A stretch of DNA of 64,000 nt from Pleurotus djamor (lineage: Eukaryota > Basidiomycota > Agaricomycetes > Agaricales > Pleurotaceae). The stretch is taken from the NCBI GenBank assembly GCA_029747585.1, contig JAPEVF010000049.1, positions 84,376 through 148,375 on the forward strand, given 5' to 3'. Below the pieces are notes generated by a model, which saw nothing but the letters and a program-made list of their open reading frames with translations, had not been told where the DNA came from and did no database searches. The position numbers and the translations under genes are program-made. This document shows positions 46,260 through 57,987 of the stretch, piece after piece (the stretch's first letter is position 1; every line of letters starts with the position of its first letter).

Positions 46260-46914
46260 TTAAAAGCTAGACGCCACACAAAGAACCTGGAAAAACGGGT
46301 TAAATAATGGTTAATGGAGACGCTTCGTGCTGACTCACCTCTCCCGGATAGATGTTTGTGCATCCGGCATCAAGATTAGGGTTACTTCCAATCATCGTAG
46401 GGACCGAGATTCCAGCAGCACTTGCAATGGCGGAACAGCTATCCCCTTCTTGGACGACATGGATAGTGCTGCAGTCGAGGCAGGCGCGGCGGAGACAAAT
46501 AACCTAGAATCACGAAAGCAACGGGTGTTAATTTCAGTGGGCCACAGATACAACATTGCAAGGGCTCACTTGGTTGGGGAAAATATTCGAACAATCAGAG
46601 TTGATGATTCCGAAGTTGGACGCCAGGATTTGGAACCTAGATCGGTTGGGTATGAAAACTTCGGTCAGTGCAAAGCTCCGCGCTTCTCTTAGTAGTTTAC
46701 TGACGTCGAGATGCCTTCAGCAGCTGCAATCTGATCGCATGTGTCGCCTGAGCTGACGGTGAACGGCCTAGCGCAGGGAATCTGGACTTGAGCAAGAGTG
46801 CTGACTGAAAAGATAGAAGGAAAGGGATGTCAGCTCGTCGTTCGGCGCATTTCCAGAGAAAGGTATCATACCAGCTGTAAGAGCAAGGACGAAGTTGGTA
46901 GACAAGGAGAACAT
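46260..46914 (-). CDS. Small secreted protein with two LysM domains, copy 2
   Basis: Five exons (46914-46872, 46804-46705, 46636-46570, 46503-46339, 46286-46260) give 133 residues. The signal peptide is MFSLSTNFVLALTAVSTLAQ. LysM 1 is FTVSSGDTCDQIAAAEGIS then FQILASNFGIINSDCSNIFPNQ; LysM 2 is IHVVQEGDSCSAIASAAGIS then MIGSNPNLDAGCTNIYPGE. Exons 3, 4 and 5 have exactly the same lengths (67, 165 and 27 nt) as in copy 1, and all intron phases agree. LysM 2 is the better conserved unit between copies, so it may carry the main glycan-binding site. The orientation is the same as copy 1, unlike the mirrored arms, so this is a separate, direct duplication. Confidence 0.93.
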
Positions 46915-47773
46915 TGTCAAGCCTGTAAAATTCGACTGAGAAAGGATAGAGGAGCTGAGAGCTGAGGTAGAGAGGTCTACATGCGAAGTATTTATGCTTT
47001 CACTGTGCAGATGGGAGAATTCTCGAGTTTTGAGTCAACGAGACTGCAGCTAGCCATCGAGCAGATGACTCTGTTGCTGTAGAATTCACATCTAGAAAAC
47101 AGAAGACCAGTCACTTTCGTGAGGGCTATTGATAGCGCGGGATGAGAGGCGTCAGGGACCATGTGTTCCAACATGCCTGGTCCTTCACCCGACGTTCTGA
47201 TGGAGTTACGCTTAAGGAGGGGCGGGGGAAGTCCTCTTTGATCGGAGGGTGAACCGCCAGGTACACAGATACTTGCCGTCAAAGCGTGAGATGGGCTACA
47301 GGTAGCTTCAAGCCTGAGTACAACACCCTCACCGCTCTTGTCGGTGAGAAAGGTTGAATTAACCAATCGGTTTCCCAATGGTCGTTCGGCGACGAGCGCC
47401 AGCTTCAAGTCACGGCATTCTGATTGATGTTGAAGAACGTTTGTGGCGCCATAACGGCCTCAACATATCAGTGGGCTCGGGACCGGAGAACCATAACCAT
47501 AATCAGCGTTCTTGACATGTGCCGCCCTGCTCATAATCTCCAGGAAGAGGCCAAGATCCCCCTCCCATTGATGTAGGTAGGAGAAAGATATATCTGAAGC
47601 TGGCCATATTGGTGCGAAAAGGAGGGTTGAGGAGCGGTATGAGCGAGGAAGGTCTGACTTCGAATAGACCGAGGCTGCGTCTAGGATCTACACCGAGGAT
47701 ACAGCGGCTCATCACCGGAGTATCTGTATATCACCCTAGTAATTCTGTGAGATTTCAAATGACATGAGTCGGG
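46915..47773. other. Promoter of LysM gene 2 and flank
   Basis: The block AAAGCATAAATAC (minus strand, 46988-47020), about 75 bp before the ATG, matches the LysM 1 promoter. Beyond it, open frames on the minus strand around 47.0-47.7 kb show no domain. Confidence 0.5.
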
Positions 47774-48457
47774 CTAACTCATATTCTGAAGCTTCTCCTG
47801 GAAAGCTGCTGCGTTTCGCTTCTGCCACTCCTGATACTCTGGTGACTCCGCCGTAATGTCGTAACGTGCTTGAGAATATACATCGAGCTGCTCCATAAAT
47901 CCATCGTTGGGTTTGACAATTGGACGTTTGGACTTGAGAAAAGTGATGGTCTCGTCCCTTGACCATTCATTCTTTTTCATCACTGCGCATTCCGATTCCA
48001 CCATGAGATTTCGGCCCAATTCAATACAAGAAAAGGGAAGCTCACGGTAGGCAGCGACGAAGGAAGCACTTCTAGATGCCCCTTGAACACAGTGAACGAG
48101 GACGCTCCGTCCAGCGGATAATGCTTCCTCGATGAAATCGATTCCTTCTTTCAGATGAATCAATAGGTCCTAACGTGTGCATAAGTATCCCAAGAATGGC
48201 CGTTCAAGAGATGGAGCACCTCGTCGGCGTAATCATCAATTCCAATCTTCTTGTGGATTAATGGTGGGACCAGTGTTGACGGAAGGACGATAGAGTCGTT
48301 GGTTATTGAGAGTACATGAGATACGTCGGCCTCGCGAAGTGCGCTGGCGTTTCGAGGGGAAAATATACTTGGGGTCTGTTAGACTTCGAATTCAACACGA
48401 CTGGAGACCTTACTTTCCAAGATAGACGCGATCCGTGACTTGGTCCATTGAATTCAT
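47774..48457 (-). CDS. Dual-specificity protein phosphatase
   Basis: Four exons (48457-48414, 48367-48220, 48169-48046, 47982-47774) give 174 residues. The P-loop HCVQGASRSAS (HC-x5-R, Cys91 and Arg97) is the catalytic signature of Cys-based phosphatases, and the surroundings (VYLGN, THVLSI-like SHVLSITND, IDDYADEDLLIHL, WSRDETITFLKSKRPIVKPNDGF) give the compact dual-specificity fold with a general-acid Asp near 60. Such enzymes remove phosphate from Tyr and Ser/Thr, often on MAP kinases. No targeting or docking domain is present. A second Met (48448) could be the start. It has no paralogue in the window. Confidence 0.92.
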
Positions 48458-48605
48458 CGGCAAGTTGGTATTTGTGAGGCTTCTTCGTGGACGCTGGCTA
48501 CGGTGAGGAGCTTATAACGGCGCGATGTAGGCTGTGCATCGCGACCGAGGGTAAAACCTGAAACAGTTTCACGGTCTTGAGCTCGAGAAGTTGAGAGAAA
48601 AAATA

Positions 48606-48679
48606 TGGCCAACGTGGGGATCGAACCCAAGACCTTCGCGTTATTAGCACGACGCTCTAACCAACTGAGCTAGTCGGCC
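48606..48679 (-). tRNA. tRNA-Ile (anticodon AAT), copy 2
   Basis: 74 nt, no intron, identical to the copy at 31860-31933 except AGTTGG for AGCTGG in the D loop. Same strand as copy 1. A T6 stop lies at 48598-48603 on the complementary strand. Confidence 0.97.
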
Positions 48680-48775
48680 ATGCCGGGTGTCGCAAGACGC
48701 TTCATTACGATTAGGATTACGATTGAGAATGCCTACAGGAGCAGGCTGTCCAAACTCCAAAGCCATCCGAATTGA

Positions 48776-49867
48776 TTATAACTTGGCAATACCAGACGTA
48801 TCAGAGCTTAAGATTTCTTTTATCAAGAAGATTGCCGCCCAAGTCGTCATCTCGGGGGTGCAAACGTGCCCAACGGCATCTTGGACACGAACCTGCTTGA
48901 AGCCCCTTTGACCAACTTGCAGACGAGCGAAGAAGCCTGCTGTGGCACTCCAAGGAACTAATTCATCCACACCCCCTCTCAGAGCCAGTATCTTCTTCCC
49001 AAAGAACGGGTTTTCCACGGAAGCTTTATCGAAAGGAACAGAGACGGGATCCTTCTGTCCCACGAGGTGCGTCAGGGATAAAGGGAACGCTGGTGCAGCA
49101 AAAACGACGTTTGAAGACTTTGCTCGCTCGGACATCAGGGAGATGTAGTCGGCACAGCCAAGGATCGGGATACCGTAGGTGATTCGCGGTTCTACTTCAA
49201 CGTGAGAACGGTGGAAAGACAGGAAGGCATGGATGACAAACCATGAGCAAGGGCAAGCCACGAAGAATGTCCCCCGAGACTGATGCCGGCGATCCCCCAT
49301 TCCACGATTTCCCTGTCATCGTTGGGGAAAAGATGGGCAGGGAGAACGTCAATGAGGTGTGAGACGTCCCGCACAGCAGCGACTAGGACATCCGAAACGT
49401 CAGTAAACGCAAGCCTCCAAGATTTGAACAGCAATACAACGAGGACATACGCTGCATTCCATACATATCCACCCTACGTTGAAGTATCATTATGATTTCT
49501 TCAGGAAGATACGGTGTATACTTGCACATGATTTGAATTACCCTCTTTCCAGTCGAGGTTCGCTTGGTTGTTGACTAGGCGAGTGCCATGGTTCCTGTGG
49601 TCCTAGTGCCATCCATCAGCATAGCTCGCAGCGTATTGCTGAGACACCCACCAGTGCGATCACATACAAATCCTTCTGAGTTGACGCGGAATGTGCTTGC
49701 ATGACCAGGCTCTTGATGATCGGCTCCGTTTTCTGCATCGAGTTGGTGCGTCCATGAAGGAAAAACAAGGCTGAGACGGGTAATTTCTTTGAAAGTGCAG
49801 ATGGGTGACAGTATACGTTCACTTGAAGGCCGGAAACGAGAAGGGTTCTCTTGTGAGCGTCGGACAT
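48776..49867 (-). CDS. Alpha/beta hydrolase
   Basis: Minus-strand gene beginning MSDAHKRTLLVSGLQVNVY at 49867. Exon 1 ends at 49652, exon 2 is 49602-49528, and later exons run to a stop at 48776. Landmarks in order: ALFFLHGR (oxyanion loop), DHRNHGTRLVNN, IEWGIAGISLGGHSS-type nucleophile elbow with Ser in GISLGG, then LRGGVDELVPW (acid Asp) and AVGHVCTPEM (His). That is a full catalytic triad of a serine esterase or peptidase of the alpha/beta hydrolase fold. No signal peptide, so cytosolic. The substrate cannot be told. The edges around 49.50-49.38 kb are uncertain, since the phase fits only with a small extra exon near 49470. Confidence 0.85.
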
Positions 49868-51272
49868 GGTGGGGAAGAGTCGCAAGTTCGGAAATCCACC
49901 GGTGCCTTGTCCGTGCCGGGCCAAGCCCAAGTCAGACCCCTGAAGCCCCTTAAGCAGCGATGACATCGTCCGTCGAAGGTTGAAGATCTCGAGTGCTACC
50001 CGAAGCACTTTCTCCGAGAACGTGGGTTTAAAGAAAGTCTTTCATAGTCCACGCTAGAGCAGCTTTCTGGAGATTGAGAAAGTACTGCAGATGTAGATTG
50101 GGCACGGAATCGCTTGTGTCGAACGCGGTTTGGGTCTCCTCAGTAGTTGGCGCTTGCAGTTTACTTCGATGATTCCCTGGTACCACCCACTTGTATGGAA
50201 GTGAAGCTATGCGTAGCACAGCCTACTATTCCATTCAATGCTTCAGATCTTTACGAAACATCGGGGCTCGAGACTGGCCAAGTAAGTATGGGCGCTCCGC
50301 GTTAGCCCAGGCTGCTAGGTGGCCAACACGCTGAGATGCAACTCCAAGCCTCCCTCCAGGATGGCATTGATGGTGACGAAATATGATCACCATAGCGAAA
50401 TGCTGGTCTGAGAGTATAAAAACTGGTATGCGCAGGCTGTCAGCCTTCATCATACCTTTCGGTGATCATTACTCGCTGGTCGAGACAAACACATCATCCG
50501 ATTGCCCATATGAAGCCCACAAGCATTCTCTTCGGTACCATATACCTCGCATGTACCGCACTTGGTCACCCCGTGAATAATCAAGGTCAGCTCATCCTTT
50601 ATTTGAAGTGTTCAAAGAGCACTGAACTGGAGTAAAAGGACCCATCCAAGCCCGCGAGCCAATGAAAGTTCGGTGTGTAGGCCAAATGGGCCAGTCATGA
50701 GCTTGAAGATTGAAGTTCAACATGGACTTGATGCAGACCAGGAACTTATATTCCCCCTGAAGCTCGTCCGGCTTATGTTCATGAGAGCGCATTCAGCGGA
50801 GTCTACCCACGAGAGCCAATGAAGATCAGGTAAGGGTTTTGCGCCTATTGTGGTGCGCAGATGACGGACGACCTACATTTAGACCAGGCACCTATATTCC
50901 GCCGGAGAGAAGGCCGTCGTATGTGAAGGACAGCGCCTTTTCTGGTATCAATGGCGATTAGCTCTATCATCATCGCTTGTAGTAGCTCTAACCAAGCCAG
51001 AAAAAGGAACATACTTGACCCATCATACTTGCCGTCGCTTTCTAGTCCCGAGTCAGGAGACCTCCTGTGTATCCTTTACACCCCTTTTTTCCAATCATCT
51101 GATGAGCCCTGCACCCAAGTATCTCTCTGAACTCAGTTTCGACCACTCGCTGAGTACTGTGATGAAGACGGACTACAAGCATGAAAAGCTAGATAATCAG
51201 AGACGAAATGCTATGAATCGCTAGAAGGAGAGCGGCGTTTTCTTGGACCACCGTGAGCAGTCATCAAGCGCC
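49868..51272. other. Intergenic stretch, no gene supported
   Basis: Short frames only. I see two loosely similar passages (around 50.64 and 50.81 kb, both with GAGCCAATGAA followed by CAGG or TTCGG) that might be a small decayed duplication. Confidence 0.4.
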
Positions 51273-51354
51273 GGCTTTATAGTGTAGTGGTTATCACACT
51301 GGATTCTGATGTCTTCAATTTCCAGTAACTCAGGTTCGAANCCTGATAAGGCCT
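51273..51354 (+). tRNA. tRNA-Gln (anticodon CTG) with a 10-nt intron
   Basis: Acceptor GGCTTTA pairs with TAAGGCC (one U-G). D arm GTGTAGTGGTTATCAC, anticodon stem CTGGA/TCCAG, loop TTCTGA, and T arm TCAGG-TTCGAAN-CCTGA. Ten bases (51310-51319) sit at the canonical 37/38 intron site. A single N in the T loop. TTTT at 51372-51375 ends transcription. Confidence 0.93.
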
Positions 51355-53297
51355 TGGGGTTGGATTCTTTGTTTTGCTCNTTTTTTCTTCTACTCCGTCA
51401 GTGTGATGTTGTGTGTTGTGTTGAATGCGAGGAGGTTGCCTCCGGCTAACCAAGCTGGCGCTGTACAAGTAGGGTGAGTAGATGAACAGAGAAACAAAAT
51501 GACCGTAAAACGAGAGCGGCGGGAAACGAATATAATGTCTTGAGCAGTCTGAAGAGTCTGGCGGGTGACGAAACGGCGAAACGAGAAAGCAGAGGCGAGC
51601 AGTCGAGCGGCGAGCTTAGAGATCACAGAGCAGAAGAGAAAATGAGAGGGAAAGGTAACTTTTTTTTATTCTGCTACGGAATATGTGCCATTTTATAGAA
51701 AACCGTTTTTCAGAGAGCAACAGCGCGTGTATGTACGAGGAAAAGTGTAAGTATAAAATTTCATGGAATAGGTTGGATGCTGACGCGACGCGCCGAGTCA
51801 CGTGATATAGGGGAAAGAGAAAGAGTTCGAACCCAAACGAAAGGGCAACCTTACATCAGTCTTATTTCAATTGCAGAACCAACTAATTCATGGCCGTGTA
51901 GCGCACCTTGAACCAAACGATTAACTCTACGTCGTTGCGCGGTAGCTTCCGAAAGGTTGCTATCAAGTTCCGCGGTATCAGTTGGCGTCCATCATAAGTA
52001 CCTGAAGGTATGTGTTCCTATCCAGGGTCTTCCGCATCGTGTCTGGCAATGTACATATCGACGTCGGCTCTTCTAGAGTCTAATAGGATGGTTAGTATGA
52101 GCTAGGATGAGCCGTTCCTGTGAATACTGGTCACAAACTGACAAAGTTCGTGCTAGGCTGAACCGTCGAAATTCCGTGGAATACAAGCCAAAATCGGGCA
52201 CAGTCACCTCCGAGGCCAAGTCTACGACAGATATATTGAGTTGTTTCACAAAATATGCAATCCCTTCATGGCGAGATATCGCAATGTTCGACATTCAGCC
52301 CCTCAATGTGGAGGGATCGAGCGACATTAATATGATCGTAACTGCTAAGAAAGGCGACGATTGCGCTCTCGCCAGCTCTACCAAAGCCAGCCCACCGAAC
52401 CTTCAGGATACCTGGATGGGAATGATGGCGTTCGTGTGATGCGCCGCTGCCCAGATCTATCATTTGGACCCGTCATGTCCTCAGGATCGAGGGTAGTCGA
52501 TCAGGCACCCTACCCGAGCCTCAAGCACATATTACCGAGCTCTTCATTGCTTCCCTGGTATGGGCTTCTCCATCTACTAGAGTCGGCTCACAGTTTCCTA
52601 CTTTTACGGTGTAATGCCACATACCACCAAACCCCAAGCCAGCGCGCTGGACGGCGAGCGTAGTCGGGCACAGTTGGAGCCAACTTGGCCAAGAAAAAGG
52701 GGGTTGCCGAAGACGTGCATCATGCTCGTGAAAAATGACCTCCCTGCAAATCCCTGTTCGAATCCATCATCAGCGACGACGATAGCCTTGACTTTACAAC
52801 CTGTGGCGATGTCATCATGCGACAATTGAAACCTACGCTAGCCTCCTTTCGTTCGTTCTCTAGACCAATCTCAGTCCAAACGCTCATAGGGCACCCTCGT
52901 AACGTCAATTTTTTTCCTTGATGCGAATCACCTCAACAAATTGGAACAACTTCGAGTAAAATCGATAGGATCTTTCATCGAGAACACTCTGTGGACAGCT
53001 CGGGTTATATAAGGGCTTGTACCTGGGGATACTTCAGGCCGTTGTCGTTGGTTTCTTCCCTTCCCTGGAAGCAGCAGAAGGAGGTAGATAAAAGCCCCGG
53101 TTGTACAACTGTCGTCCTATCTCACCTCCCCTTCCGCCCCATCTTTATATCTTCCTCAACCACGTCCATCTTCTTCCGCCCCATNCCCCCCTCTTGATCC
53201 CGCCACCAAAGTGAGACTTTGGCGCACTGCTCCCACTTCACCGCCATCGCCAATATCTTATCGTTGCCCTTCAATCCATCGGGTCAAGTGATCAGAG
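51355..53297. other. Intergenic stretch, possible decayed gene on the minus strand
   Basis: Minus-strand frames between 52073 and 52908 overlap end to end but in changing frames, and no domain is recognisable in any, so I annotate no gene. The last 300 bp before 53298 are pyrimidine-rich and probably the promoter of the membrane protein gene; TATATAAGG-like sequence lies near 53008. Confidence 0.45.
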
Positions 53298-54630
53298 ATG
53301 ATTCAGCCAAACGAGGCTCTGATAATTTGCATATTCTTTCTCTGCTTCCTGCATGGTACGCAACCTGTCTGTGACGCTCGAATCAGTGCTGATTTACAAC
53401 GGTGATCGATATAGGCATCTTCACTGTGCTCCTAGGGATAGCGATATGGCTGGTATGCTTCCGTCAGCAACGCGCTAAGGGCAAGCGTAACTCCATCGGC
53501 CTCGCCATCGTCATCTTCCAATACATCCTCTCCACCGCTCATTTCTTCATGGCCTTTTATCAAGACATAACGCTCCTTGGGGGAGGAGATATTGGCCCAT
53601 TCAGGGATATTCAGTATCACGGGAAGTTTGCGTTTACGCAGGTGGCGACGGAATTCTTCAGTGTGCGTCTCTCTTCATATTTTCTTTGCTCGTCACGGCC
53701 CTAACGCTCTCGTAGTGCATTCTCGCTGATATCCTCCTTGCATGGCGGACATATGTCATCTACGGGAGGGACAGGCGCATCCTCATTGCCCCCGCCATCC
53801 TCATCCTCGCCACATTCATTGCTACCTATGGTTATGTCGGCGCCAGTATTCAAGGCTTGTCATGGCTCCCCACTCCGGACTTCCAGGGTATCTTCGATCA
53901 ATCAAGGATGACTCCCATTTCAACTTGGAACATCCTCTTCATGGCGCTCTCAGTGGCCACCAACGTCGTTCTGACGACGCTGACCGCTGCAAAGCTCTTG
54001 TAAGCTCAGCGTTGTTTGTGTCCCTTTCTCAGTGCTTATCCGCCGGCCTACAGACTTCACCATCGCACTATGAAGAGTGTCCATGGGTTCTCAAGTCTTA
54101 TATTCGAGTCCGCCGTCATCATCGAATCAGGATTACTCTACACTCTTGCTTGGGTCCGCATTGAACTCTCCCGCTAGTCTTGCTTCTGCTAATCTAGTTT
54201 GTCATTAGGTCGTCTATCTCATCCTCTTCTTGCTAAAGTCAAACGGTGATATCGTCGCCATGGACATCATCGCCCAATTAGCCGTAAGCAGTCCTCGTCC
54301 TATCCGATCGGTACACGACTGATTTACTAACCCTTCCCTCTATTCCATTAGGGCATTGTTCCTACGTTGATTATCGTTACCGTCGCAGCTGGTCTCAGTC
54401 CCGTTCAAACCGTTTCATACCGCCGACCGCCAAGATTCTCCACGGCCAACCGTCAAACTCAGAACGACGACTTCACCAACACGGATATCCACTTCTCCGG
54501 CGTAAGCGCTGCCAATTATACGAACATGAACTTCAGCGTCAACCTTGCGGAGCAACGCACTGAAACGAGTCCGACAGACGATGTGAAATCAAGGGAGATC
54601 GACGTGAAGGATCCAAGTCTGGCTGTCTGA
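53298..54630 (+). CDS. Multi-pass membrane protein of unknown function
   Basis: Six exons (53298-53355, 53415-53662, 53716-53999, 54033-54153, 54209-54283, 54352-54630), all phase-consistent, give 354 residues. About seven hydrophobic segments are visible, including ALIICIFFLCFLHG, FTVLLGIAIWLVCF, IGLAIVIFQYILSTAHFF, ILIAPAILILATFIATYG, WNILFMALSVATNVVLTTL, LIFESAVIIESGLLYTLAW and VVYLILFLL. A basic motif WRTYVIYGRDRRILIAP follows the third, as in a large, unassigned group of mushroom seven-helix proteins. The C-terminal 80 residues are polar and presumably cytosolic. A receptor-like role is possible from topology alone; no signalling motif confirms it. Confidence 0.85.
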
Positions 54631-54840
54631 TTATATTATTCGTGGCTCTCCTTTGCTCTCTTGTTGTTGTGATACTTAGTGTACCTCGACGTTATATTTT
54701 ATTCGTATGCAGGCTTTCTTTCGTGATACTTACTAGGAAAAATTGTACCCTATTCGTAGCCTTATAGCTCATAAATTCTGTTGTTTGAAGCGTATCGCGG
54801 TCGGGTTCATTGCCAGGGCTCGGCTATGACAAGCGACCTA

Positions 54841-56137
54841 CTACTTGAAAGACCAAATTTGATCGCGTCGGAAGGTAGGGTCATCCAAGCACTCCCACAT
54901 CTGTACTTTGTTGGCGTTCGTCACATCGCCATTGTTCAGGTCAAGGCACTGGAGAGTACCCTGAAGAATGAGACGGTCATCCAAGGTGTAAACCCACTTC
55001 TGGGCTGGAACATTGTCGATACAAGTCCAGATCTTCATTGGGGTGCCGTTGCCCGGATCTTATCATGGAAGTCATATGAGAGAATACACAAATAGCAATA
55101 ATGATGGAGTGGAGCTCTTACTCGGGAAACTGGCATCCAAGCAGAAGTTAGTTCCGAACAAGCGAACTTTGGTACTTCCAAGATCGAGTACCCAGTTCTG
55201 CGCACTCGATCCATTGCAGTCAAAGCTGTTAGAGGATCACTCTAGTTAGTAGAAACGATAAACAACGTGGAGACGAAGCGCACATTTGAACGGGGACTCC
55301 GTCACCTCTGTTATTTTCCTGGACGTCAAGGCATTTGCCTTTGTTGCCATTTGGGTGGAGTTGAGCGAAGGGCCCGAAGCGACCTCGCTGATTGTCGATG
55401 GGTTTATGGACGTGATAGAGATACGTGAGACCACGGATGAAGGATTGATGGCGGATGTGGCTGAGATGATACTTGATAACCCAGAGGTGCTTTTAATCCA
55501 GACTTGATTGATATCATTGTCCACGCATTGCCAGGTTTGAATAAAATTCCCGTTCGCGGTGTTCCCTTCGGGCAAGTCAAGACAGAGACCTGAAGAAAAG
55601 GCTCGAAACGGTTCCACGATAACTCAGGTGAGGACTTACCTTTCCCTTCAAGCGCGATGCGATTATCCGGTGTCAGGACCCATATTTCGCCAGCCAAGTT
55701 ACTCAAAGAACACGATGAAACGACCATTTGGGCACCGTTTCCCGGGTCTATTGCATCCCTTTAGAATTTTCGCCAACTTTTCAGAAAGAGATGAAACGTA
55801 CTAGCACCGGCATCGAGGCATAAAGTTGTGCCAGATAGCCGAACCAAAGTCTGTCCTACATCGATCTCCCAGTTTTGAGCGGACGACCCATTGCAGTCAA
55901 AGCTTTGCGAGTGTATTTGAGTACGGGGGAGACATCCAAAGACGCTGCCGCTTACATTTGCACAGGTGTCCCGCTTTGCTGAACGTTGGCCCTTACATCG
56001 AGACACTTGTTTGTCCGACCATTGGGGTGGAGTTGAAACGAGCCACTTTGTCGCTTGTTGGCAAAGGAGGGAGACACTGCGACCGTAGGAGCTAGGAAAG
56101 CTCCAATTGCGGCGAAGAATAGGGCATTCACGACCAT
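54841..56137 (-). CDS. Secreted ricin-B-type (beta-trefoil) lectin, two domains
   Basis: Starts MVVNALFFAAIGAFLAPTVA (signal peptide) at 56137; an upstream Met at 56161 is possible. Domain 1 shows FQLHPNGRTNKCLDV, FDCNGSSAQNWEID, LCLDAG, IWVLTPDNRIALEG, GLCLDLPEG and TWQCVDNDINQVW; domain 2 repeats the plan with KCLDVQENNRGDG, CNGSSAQNW, FCLDA and IWTCIDNVPAQKW, ending DQIWSFK. The QxW repeats mark carbohydrate-binding beta-trefoils. No catalytic toxin chain is present, so this is a lectin only. At least seven exons. The piece between domains (about 55.37-55.50 kb), rich in Ser, Thr and Ile, is out of frame with domain 2, so it is either an intron or a linker ending at a splice site. The sugar specificity is unknown. 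Confidence 0.85.
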
Positions 56138-56161
56138 CCTACGGATGACTGGAAGAGTCAA

Positions 56162-57987
56162 GTCACCGAGTTAGGGTGGCTCGAGTGACACCTACTCGTA
56201 GATTGCAGACCTTGAAGGCCATCCGGTAACTCAATAAAGGGCAAGTGTGAGCAGTTGTTTTGCTCATCAAACCTTGGAGGTAGAGAGTTCTCATCGGCAA
56301 CGCTGCAATCAACTTGTGACTAGGAGAATTGGCACGGACCTCATGAGGGCTTACTATCGGATTGGGGGAGGCCAGTGAGTACCATCGGGCTCCTGGAAGA
56401 CATTTTCTGATGTAGAAAACGAGGGCCGCGGAAAAGAAGCTGACCTCGGTCAGCACCTAGATCCTGAGTGAGACTGAACATGTTAGATCTTGGGATCAGA
56501 TATCAGAACCAGAACCTACTCTAGGTACAAAATGAAGCATTGCGCAGAGCAGCGGGATTGCTCGAGAATGTGTTCTTGACTATTTTCCTGAGTCGTATCG
56601 ACCTGCATCGTGGGCAACTTGTTGGGGAGCCTCAATCTGAACTTCAGCCTCGCGGAGCACGACCCCTTTGCCCCTGAAGCCAAGTTACTCCCACGATCAA
56701 TACGAAACTCTCACAGTCAATACGGTCTCTGAGTCCCTTTGACGCAGAAAAGGCAATTATATGAACCTTCTAGAATGGTTGGGAATAATGCTGATGTCGA
56801 CCACCACCACCCAAGAACACTACCCTCTCCGCAACATCGACGGTTTCTTCTCGAAAAAACTCACGGCTCGTAGAACACACCATCACTAACCAATCCGAAT
56901 CAACTTGTTCACCAACTTTCTGGAAATATTTCGTGCCGGAGTATAAAGCCACCAGCACTCGTTTCTTCATGGATCAACGAACTCCTGCGGACGAACCAAA
57001 CGCGAATGAGACTCGAAGTCACCTCCCTGGCACTGACGCAGTCTTGGACCACATGCTTAGCTTGACCTTTCACGTTCATGTGTCCTTTCTATCGGGACCG
57101 TGCCTGGGCTGGCGAGGTGCGTCCCTTTCCCCAGATGTGATCAATCTGACGTGTCTGATGTCAGTGTTATACGAAGAGTCGAAACAAATTCGACGCTTCC
57201 TACCAGGAAGAGCAATGCTCCAATTGCACGCCTCGTGACTCTCAAACAAGCGCGAGTCATGAGCACGTCTTCAAGCCAATGGCGCGCTTGGTACTGTCGC
57301 TGAAGTTCAACCCATGTCAAGGTTGCACTGTTGATGTAGATCGCGCCACCAAATACGAGAACTTTCCTGTGGCTACGAGGGGAGTTTTGAGCTAGATGTC
57401 CGTTTATTCGACCGTTCTAGCTGGCAGCTAAACGCAAAATAAAACCATCAATCTCATGTAGAAGAGTAGAACTCCTTACGCGCCATCCAACATCGACAAC
57501 AATCGATATTTCCCTCGAAAAATTAATTGCTCTCTGTCGCTGTGTACCTTCGAATGGTTACCATTCTCTTCACGTATGAACCCGGCCCGAGTCATATGTT
57601 CGTATCCTTCCTAAATATTATGGCAGTAAATCTGATTCGGAATAGATTCTCAACACGGCCAACATGATAGAGCAACGTAACCCACCAATCAGCATCTCGC
57701 GCACGGCTACGCAGCTCACGGTCCCCGATCTTGCTCCACAACGGTATAGCTGCACCTTACGTGGAGGTAAGATCGTGCAGTGACAAATTGTTACAGGGTT
57801 CTCGCTCTTTCCCGTGTTGGGCAAATGGTAAACAACCGTAAAGTATGCGAGATTCGTGTTCTGCCGTTCCCTCCCAGGTTCTTCTTCCCTTTCACCACAT
57901 CCACATCCTCATTGTACTTTCATCCAGAAATTTGGTCGCTGCGCCCTCCAGCTTTAGAGCCGTTCTTTTCGTCACAAGTCATACGCA
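56162..57987. other. Intergenic stretch between divergent genes
   Basis: About 1.8 kb upstream of both the lectin and the heat shock factor. Frames at 56.77-57.30 kb on both strands have no domain. CT-rich runs just before 57988 are typical of a strong fungal promoter. I cannot point to a certain GAA-repeat heat shock element. Confidence 0.45.

Noticed and set aside
51815..51845. GAGTTCGAACCC resembling a tRNA T arm on the minus strand
   Set aside because: No D arm or anticodon stem within reach on either strand.
52073..52908. Possible methyltransferase-like gene from a frame beginning MIDLGSG
   Set aside because: Frames change repeatedly without matching splice sites, and no further methyltransferase motif follows.
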